Positions 59,299 through 64,000 of a DNA stretch of 64,000 bases are shown one piece after another. Made by a program: the position numbers and the translations under genes. Numbering within the stretch: position 1 is the stretch's first letter; each line of letters starts with the position of its first letter. The DNA is from Bordetella genomosp. 2 (lineage in GTDB: Bacteria; Pseudomonadota; Gammaproteobacteria; Burkholderiales; Burkholderiaceae_B): contig NZ_NEVT01000003.1 of assembly GCF_002261345.1 (NCBI RefSeq), positions 868,001-932,000 on the forward strand. Reading direction: 5' to 3'. The notes under the pieces are model-generated. The model saw only the letters and a list, made by a program, of their open reading frames with translations. It did not search any database and was not told the origin of the DNA.

Positions 59299-62061
59299 TC
59301 ATTGCCAGCCGTAGCGGCGCAGGTAGATGTTCTTCATGATTTGTGTCAGGCCCATGTACGCCAGCAAGATGGCGGGCAGGCACGCGAAGTACAGCGGCGG
59401 CAGCGCCTGCAGCTTGAAGTACGGGGCCAGCGGTCCCATCGGCAGGAAGATGCCGATGGCCACGATCAGGCCGGTCATCAGCAGCAGCGGCGCCGCCGCG
59501 CGGCTCTGGATGAACGGCAGCCTGGGTGTGCGGATCATGTGCACGATGAGGGTCTGCGTCAGCAGGCCGACGATGAACCAGCCGGACTGGAACAGGGTCT
59601 GTTCACGCGGCGTGTCGGCGCCGAAGACGAACCACATCATGGCGTAGGTGGCGATATCGAATATTGAACTGATCGGGCCGAAGAACAGCATGAAGCGCCC
59701 GATGTCGGCCGGCTGCCAGCGCTGCGGCCGGCTCAGCAGGTCCTCGTCCACGTTGTCGAACGGAATGGCGATCTGCGAGATGTCATACAGCAGGTTCTGC
59801 ACCAGCAGATGGATCGGCAGCATCGGCAGGAAGGGCAGGAAGGCCGAGGCCACCAGCACCGAGAACACATTGCCGAAGTTCGAGCTGGCGGTCATCTTGA
59901 TGTACTTGAGCATGTTGGCGAAGGTGCGGCGTCCTTCGCGGACGCCGGCCTCCAGGACCATCAGGCTTTTTTCCAGCAAGATGATGTCGGCCGCTTCCTT
60001 GGCGATGTCCACTGCCGTGTCGACCGAAATGCCGACATCCGCCGCGCGCAGCGCCGGCGCGTCGTTGATGCCGTCTCCCAGGAACCCGACCACGCGGTCG
60101 CCCGCCTTGAGCGCGCTGACGATGCGTTCCTTGTGGGCGGGCGTGAGCCGCGCGTAGATGTCGTGGCTTTCCACCGCCGCGGCCAGCGTCCGGTCGCTCA
60201 TGCGCTCGATGTCCGCGCCCAGCAGCAGCCCGCGCGACGGCAGCCCCACCTCCTGGCAGATCTTGGCGGCCACGCGCTCGTTGTCGCCCGTGAGCAGCTT
60301 GACCGCGACGCCATGGGCGGCCAGCGCCGCGAGCGCCGGCGCGGCGGACTCCTTGGGCGGGTCCCGGAACGCGACATAGCCGGCCAGCACCAGGTCGCGC
60401 TCGTCGGCCACGCCATATTCCCGACCGGTCGGCGGCAGTTGCCGGGTGGCCACGCCGATCACGCGCAGTCCTTCATCGTTCAGCCGGCCGGTCACGGCCC
60501 GGATGCGCGCCAGCAAGGCGGGCGTCAGCGGCTGGACGGCGTCGCCGTGGCGCACCTGGGCGCAGGCGGCCAGCATCTCGTCGACCGCGCCCTTGGTGAT
60601 CATGACAGGCGATCCATCGCGACCGGCCACCACTACCGACATGCGCCGGCGCGCGAAGTCGAACGGGACCTCGTCCACCTTGCGGTAGTTCCTGGCGGGC
60701 TGCAGCTCGCGATGCACCTCGGCATGTTCCAGCACCGCCACGTCCAGCAGGTTCTTCAGGCCGGTCTGGTAATAGCTATTGAGGTACGCAAGCTCCAGCA
60801 CCTCGTCGCTGTCGCGGCCCCAGATATCGACATGCCGCGCCACGGCAACCCGGTCCTGGGTCAGCGTGCCGGTCTTGTCCGTGCACAGCACGTCCATCGC
60901 GCCGAAGTTCTGGACCGCGTCGAGCCGCTTGACGACGACTTGGCGGCGCGACAGGGCCACCGCGCCCTTGGCCAGCGTGGCGGTCACGATCATCGGCAGC
61001 ATTTCGGGCGTCAGGCCGACAGCGATGGAGAGCGCGAACAGCACGGCCTCCAGCCAGTCGCCCTTGGTGAAACCGTTGATCAGCAGCACCAGCGGGGCCA
61101 TCACCAGCATGAACCGGATCAGCAGCCAGCTGACCTTGTTGACGCCCGCCTCGAATGAAGTCGGGGCGCGATCGACCGCGGCGACCCGGCCGGCCAGCGC
61201 GCCGAAGTAGGTATGGTTGCCGGTGGCGAGCACCACGGCCGTGGCCGAACCGGACACCACGTTGGTGCCCATGTACAGGATGTTGTCCAGCTCCAGCGGA
61301 TTGATCGCCCGTGCGTCGCGCTGGGTCGCGAACTTCTCGGCGGGCGTCGATTCGCCCGTCATCGCGGCCTGCGACACGAACAGATCCTTGGCGACCAGCA
61401 CGCGGCAATCGGCGGGAATCATGTCGCCCGCCGACAGCGCCACGACATCGCCAGGCACCAGTTGCCGGATGGGCAGTTCGATGGCGTGCGCCGCGCGCGC
61501 GTGGCGCGGCGCGGCGCAACCCCGGGCGGACGTTCCCATGGCGCGCGCCGGGCCCGGACGGAGCACGGTCGCCGTGTTGGCGACCATCTTCTTGAGCGCC
61601 TCGGCGGCGGCGTTGGACCTCGCTTCCTGCCAGAAGCGCAGCAGCGTCGATAGCGCCACCATGGCGGCAATGACGATGGCGGCCTTCAGGTCGTCGGTCA
61701 GCAGCGAAATGGCCGCCAGCAAGGTCAGCAGCAGGTTGAATGGATTGCGGAAGCAATGCCACAAATGCCGCCACCAGGGCAGCGGCTTTTCGCGCTCGAT
61801 TTCATTGAGGCCCTCGCGGGCGCGTATGGCTTCGGCCTGGGCGTCGCTCAGGCCCTCGGCCCGGCTGGCGAGTCGCTGCAACAGGGCCTGGGCATCGCAG
61901 TGCGCCGCCGCGGACAGGGATTGGCTCAGCGGCGCGGGGATATCCCGGCTGACGCCGGTGCGCGCCAGGCTCTCCAGCATCGCCAGGCGCCGGAAATGCC
62001 GGGCGATATGGCGAGCGCGAAGGAAGCTCGCAAAAAGCGCTTTCAATAGCGTGAAGTTCAT
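59299..62061 (-). CDS. mgtA: Magnesium-translocating P-type ATPase
   Basis: P-type ATPase (MgtA/MgtB) of 920 residues importing Mg2+. Phosphorylation site DKTGTLTQDRV with Asp395, dephosphorylation motif TGES, hinge GDGINDAPALRAADVG, ten helices. Between helix 2 and the A-domain there is an insert of about 20 Arg/Ala-rich residues (about 171-195, RPGPARAMGTSARGCAAPRH) that I do not expect in enteric MgtA. It heads the mgtA-mgtC unit after a 489-base upstream gap. Confidence 0.96.
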   Translation of the reverse strand: MNFTLLKALFASFLRARHIARHFRRLAMLESLARTGVSRDIPAPLSQSLSAAAHCDAQALLQRLASRAEGLSDAQAEAIRAREGLNEIEREKPLPWWRHLWHCFRNPFNLLLTLLAAISLLTDDLKAAIVIAAMVALSTLLRFWQEARSNAAAEALKKMVANTATVLRPGPARAMGTSARGCAAPRHARAAHAIELPIRQLVPGDVVALSAGDMIPADCRVLVAKDLFVSQAAMTGESTPAEKFATQRDARAINPLELDNILYMGTNVVSGSATAVVLATGNHTYFGALAGRVAAVDRAPTSFEAGVNKVSWLLIRFMLVMAPLVLLINGFTKGDWLEAVLFALSIAVGLTPEMLPMIVTATLAKGAVALSRRQVVVKRLDAVQNFGAMDVLCTDKTGTLTQDRVAVARHVDIWGRDSDEVLELAYLNSYYQTGLKNLLDVAVLEHAEVHRELQPARNYRKVDEVPFDFARRRMSVVVAGRDGSPVMITKGAVDEMLAACAQVRHGDAVQPLTPALLARIRAVTGRLNDEGLRVIGVATRQLPPTGREYGVADERDLVLAGYVAFRDPPKESAAPALAALAAHGVAVKLLTGDNERVAAKICQEVGLPSRGLLLGADIERMSDRTLAAAVESHDIYARLTPAHKERIVSALKAGDRVVGFLGDGINDAPALRAADVGISVDTAVDIAKEAADIILLEKSLMVLEAGVREGRRTFANMLKYIKMTASSNFGNVFSVLVASAFLPFLPMLPIHLLVQNLLYDISQIAIPFDNVDEDLLSRPQRWQPADIGRFMLFFGPISSIFDIATYAMMWFVFGADTPREQTLFQSGWFIVGLLTQTLIVHMIRTPRLPFIQSRAAAPLLLMTGLIVAIGIFLPMGPLAPYFKLQALPPLYFACLPAILLAYMGLTQIMKNIYLRRYGWQ

Positions 62062-62361
62062 TGTTGTTCTCCGGTTGGCATGCCTGCTTCACGCTTTGGG
62101 GCGGCGTGTTCAGGCGCGAGGGGGGCGGTCGGGGTTCTGGCATGGATGTGGTCAGGTCAAGTGGGCCGGGCGCGCAGACGAACGCGTCCGGCGGACGCGC
62201 GCCGTCGGCTCGCCGCGGACGGCAAGCGTCATTCGGGCCGGCGGCCGGCAAGGCCGTCGGCGCGTCAGGGTCTGGAGAAGGGGGAGAGCCGCGGCAGGGG
62301 TGCCGCGGCCGGGTGCCGCTTCCCGCACTCGGCGAGACAGCGGCAGGGACGAGCCTGCGCG

Positions 62362-62427
62362 TTATCGTGCCGAGGAAGTGCCGGTCTCCTGGACCGGCCG
62401 ACTACTGTCGCTCGAACAAGTGCCCAC
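62362..62427 (-). CDS. Candidate leader peptide ORF upstream of mgtA
   Basis: A 21-codon open frame (MGTCSSDSSRPVQETGTSSAR with its GTG start read as Met) preceded by GCGGAG eight bases upstream and overlapping the hairpin at 62380-62398. It is Ser/Thr-rich with no hydrophobic segment. The arrangement resembles an attenuator leader, but there is no homology evidence, so this is only a candidate. Confidence 0.25.
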   Translation of the reverse strand: MGTCSSDSSRPVQETGTSSAR

Positions 62428-62521
62428 GTCGGGGTCTCCGCAGTTGATGAACTGGCGCGATTCTACGCCGGCGGATAGGCCGCCTCAAGCCTTTTTCGCG
62501 TCCCTGTTTGCATTCTCTTTT

Positions 62522-62531
62522 TTGTATGCAA
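62522..62531. promoter_or_regulatory. FCD-type GntR operator candidate
   Basis: TTGTATGCAA, one base from the symmetric TTGTATACAA, 20 bases before the GntR start codon in an AT-rich stretch. Autoregulation is the likely role. Confidence 0.45.
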
Positions 62532-62550
62532 AAATATATATAAGTACACA

Positions 62551-63192
62551 ATGCAGGCCGCCATGCCCATACCGCAAGCCAGTTCGCAGGCGTACGCCGC
62601 CTACAACGAGATCAAGCGCCGCATCTTCTCGGGGGAGTTCGCGCCCGGCGCGCGCTTGCGCGAGATCGAGGTCGCGCAACTGCTGGAGCTGGGCCGCACC
62701 CCCGTGCGCGAGGCGCTCAAGCGCGTCCAGGACGAGGGCCTGTTGCGCCAGGAGCCCGGCCGCGGCCTGGTGGTCACCACCATGGACCAGCAAGAAGTCG
62801 GCGAGCTCTACGCCATGCGCGAAGTGCTGGAATCGGCCGCCGCCGCGCTGGCCGCGCGCCATGCCGCCGACGCGGAGATCGCCAACATGGAAGCCATCCT
62901 GCGCGAGGGCGGCAGCGATCCGGTGGCGCTCAATCTACGCTTTCACGAAGCCATCTACAGCGCTGCGCACAATCGCCACCTGATCCGCCTGCTGCGCTCG
63001 CTGACCGACACCACTTACCTGCTGGGGCGCAGCACGCTCAGTTCCAGGCCGCGCGCCAAGGCGGCACAGCAGGAGCACGCCGGCATCGTGGCCGCGATCC
63101 GCGACCGCGATCCCGCGCGGGCAGCCGAGGCGGCCCGCGAGCATATCCACCAGGCATTGCTGGAGCGCCTGAAAATGCTGCGCCAGGGGTGA
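62551..63192 (+). CDS. GntR family regulator, FCD type, beside a Bug-type binding protein
   Basis: Regulator of 213 residues. Winged helix at about residues 15-80 (AYNEIKRRIFSGEFAPGARL, LGRTPVREALKRVQDEGLLR) and an FCD domain with [19 protein letters not shown] and metal-site histidines (FHEAIYSAAHNRH, then EHAGI, and EHIHQALL). ATG 62551 has no clear ribosome site; ATG 62563 is possible. It is 36 bases before the binding-protein gene, so it probably regulates a catabolic and uptake operon that continues beyond the window. Confidence 0.93.
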   Translation: MQAAMPIPQASSQAYAAYNEIKRRIFSGEFAPGARLREIEVAQLLELGRTPVREALKRVQDEGLLRQEPGRGLVVTTMDQQEVGELYAMREVLESAAAALAARHAADAEIANMEAILREGGSDPVALNLRFHEAIYSAAHNRHLIRLLRSLTDTTYLLGRSTLSSRPRAKAAQQEHAGIVAAIRDRDPARAAEAAREHIHQALLERLKMLRQG

Positions 63193-63228
63193 GCCAACCG
63201 TTTCAGATCATCGAGGAGACAAGGCATC

Positions 63229-64000
63229 ATGCGTTACCTGAAGAGCATCCGCCGGCGCGCGCTGGCCGCGGCAGCCTGGATGCTGCCGGCGCTGGCTTGC
63301 GCGCAAGGCTTTCCGGACAAGCCCATCAAGCTGGTGGTGCCGTTCGCGGCGGGCGGCGGCACCGACAGCATTGCACGCGATATGGCGCGCACGCTGAGCG
63401 ACCGGCTGGGCCAGCCGGTCGTGGTGGAGAACCACGGCGGCGGCGGCGGGTCGATCGGCGCCAATCTGGTGGCGCATGCCGCGCCCGACGGCTACACCCT
63501 GCTGTTCGCCACGTCCACTTTCGTGACCAACGCGGCGGCGCAGGCCACTCAGATGTACGACGTCGACAAGTCGTTCGCGCCGGTCGCGCTGATCGGCCGC
63601 GGCCCGCTGCTGGTGGTGGCCAGCAAGGATCTCGGCGTGACGTCGGTGGCCGAACTGCGCAGCCTGGCTGGCCGGCGGCCCGACGATATCAATTTCTGCT
63701 CGGCCGGGGCGGGCAGCATCAACCACCTGTCGGGAGAGCTGTTCAAGCAGAAGGCCGGCGTGCAGATGACGCACGTGCCATACAAGGGCAGCGGCCCGGC
63801 CACGGTGGATCTGCTGGCTGGCAGGGTGCAGGTGTTCTTCGCGACCGTGCCGACCATGCTGGGGCAAGTGAAGGAGGGCCGCGTGCAGCTGCTGGCCGTG
63901 ACCAGCCAGGCGCGCTCGCCGCTGTTTCCCGATACGCCCACCATGGCCGAGGCGGGCGTGCCCGATTTCGACATCTCGACCTGGTGGGGCATTCTGGCCC
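63229..64000 (+). CDS. Tripartite tricarboxylate transporter (Bug/TctC) binding protein, N-terminal part
   Basis: Open from ATG 63229 to the end of the window (257 codons), so the end is missing. The signal peptide KSIRRRALAAAAWMLPALAC is followed by FPDKPIKLVVPFAAGGGTDS, the conserved Bug-family start with the ligand loop, and IGANLVAHAAPDGYTLLFAT. Bug proteins (very numerous in Bordetella) bind carboxylates or amides in the periplasm. GAGGAG lies about 12 bases upstream. The ligand cannot be predicted; the GntR gene before it suggests a dedicated catabolic operon. Confidence 0.95.
   Translation, partial: MRYLKSIRRRALAAAAWMLPALACAQGFPDKPIKLVVPFAAGGGTDSIARDMARTLSDRLGQPVVVENHGGGGGSIGANLVAHAAPDGYTLLFATSTFVTNAAAQATQMYDVDKSFAPVALIGRGPLLVVASKDLGVTSVAELRSLAGRRPDDINFCSAGAGSINHLSGELFKQKAGVQMTHVPYKGSGPATVDLLAGRVQVFFATVPTMLGQVKEGRVQLLAVTSQARSPLFPDTPTMAEAGVPDFDISTWWGILA

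Larger units (their letters stand above)
62062..62550 (-). promoter_or_regulatory. 489-base gene-free region upstream of mgtA: probable long leader
   Basis: Lies between mgtA (minus) and the GntR gene (plus). Read as an mgtA leader it holds a hairpin GCCGGTC-TCCTG-GACCGGC (62380-62398), further GC palindromes near 62237-62250, a 21-codon frame with GGAG and a GTG start (62362-62427), and a proline-rich frame MPEPRPPPSRLNTPPQ starting at 62143. Long leaders with short peptides control mgtA in enteric bacteria. An A-run and TTGTATGCAA near 62522 belong to the GntR side. Confidence 0.5.

Noticed and set aside
62061-62143. Proline-rich frame upstream of mgtA as a definite gene
   Set aside because: It lacks a ribosome binding site and runs into mgtA in another frame; kept only as part of the leader finding.
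62362-62398. A known Mg2+ or Mn2+ riboswitch (M-box, yybP-ykoY) upstream of mgtA
   Set aside because: I do not see the conserved core sequences of either class; only generic hairpins are visible.

Overview
The window is about 64 kb of high-GC, gene-dense betaproteobacterial chromosome. Protein sequences and gene order point to the genus Bordetella (B. bronchiseptica / parapertussis / pertussis group). Supporting signs are the pyrG-kdsA-eno-ftsB cluster, the sdhCDAB-sdhE-gltA and odhA-odhB-lpdA blocks, a FecI/FecR/TonB receptor iron locus, and a Bug/TctC-type binding protein. I see no insertion sequence, phage, tRNA, rRNA or CRISPR array. The species call is inference; no database was searched.

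Layout. 1-6020: a peptide uptake and degradation operon (end of a binding protein, two ABC permeases, a DmpA-type P1 peptidase, a DppA-type M55 D-aminopeptidase, an Xaa-Pro aminopeptidase). 6287-10549: pyrG, kdsA, eno, ftsB. 10586-18590 (minus strand): TadE-like protein, Hsp33, gamma-carbonic anhydrase-like protein, acyl-CoA ligase, LpxH-like phosphoesterase, RDD protein, a small conserved-looking protein, THUMP RNA methylase, HemJ-like protein. 18836-27397: a methylcitrate (propionyl-CoA) locus with prpD divergent from GntR-acnD-prpF, and prpC and prpB converging on it. 27743-34807: mdh, a UTRA-type GntR regulator, sdhCDAB, sdhE, gltA. 34877-38831: an unrecognised membrane-anchored protein, a DUF2214 protein and maeB. 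39126-42404: a homodimeric pyruvate/2-oxobutyrate dehydrogenase E1 divergent from an Lrp regulator. 42465-44528: an OPT transporter. 44834-50707: sucA, sucB, lpdA. 50938-52029: zapE. 52124-58567: an iron locus with two Fur-box-like sites. 58572-62061: mgtC-like gene and mgtA behind a long leader. 62551-64000: GntR regulator and the start of a Bug-type periplasmic binding protein.

How it fits together. The centre of the window concentrates carbon metabolism: two citrate synthase paralogues, succinate dehydrogenase, malate dehydrogenase, malic enzyme, 2-oxoglutarate dehydrogenase and the full methylcitrate branch. The E1/Lrp pair at 39-42 kb could supply propionyl-CoA from 2-oxobutyrate to that branch. 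Peptide and oligopeptide importers (start of the window and 42-44 kb) fit an organism that lives largely on amino acids.

The most unusual non-coding signals are a dispersed family of hairpins built on the 13-mer GGTGTCAGACACC, found in six intergenic regions of this window; candidate operators next to each of the three GntR genes; and the 489-nt gene-free leader upstream of mgtA.
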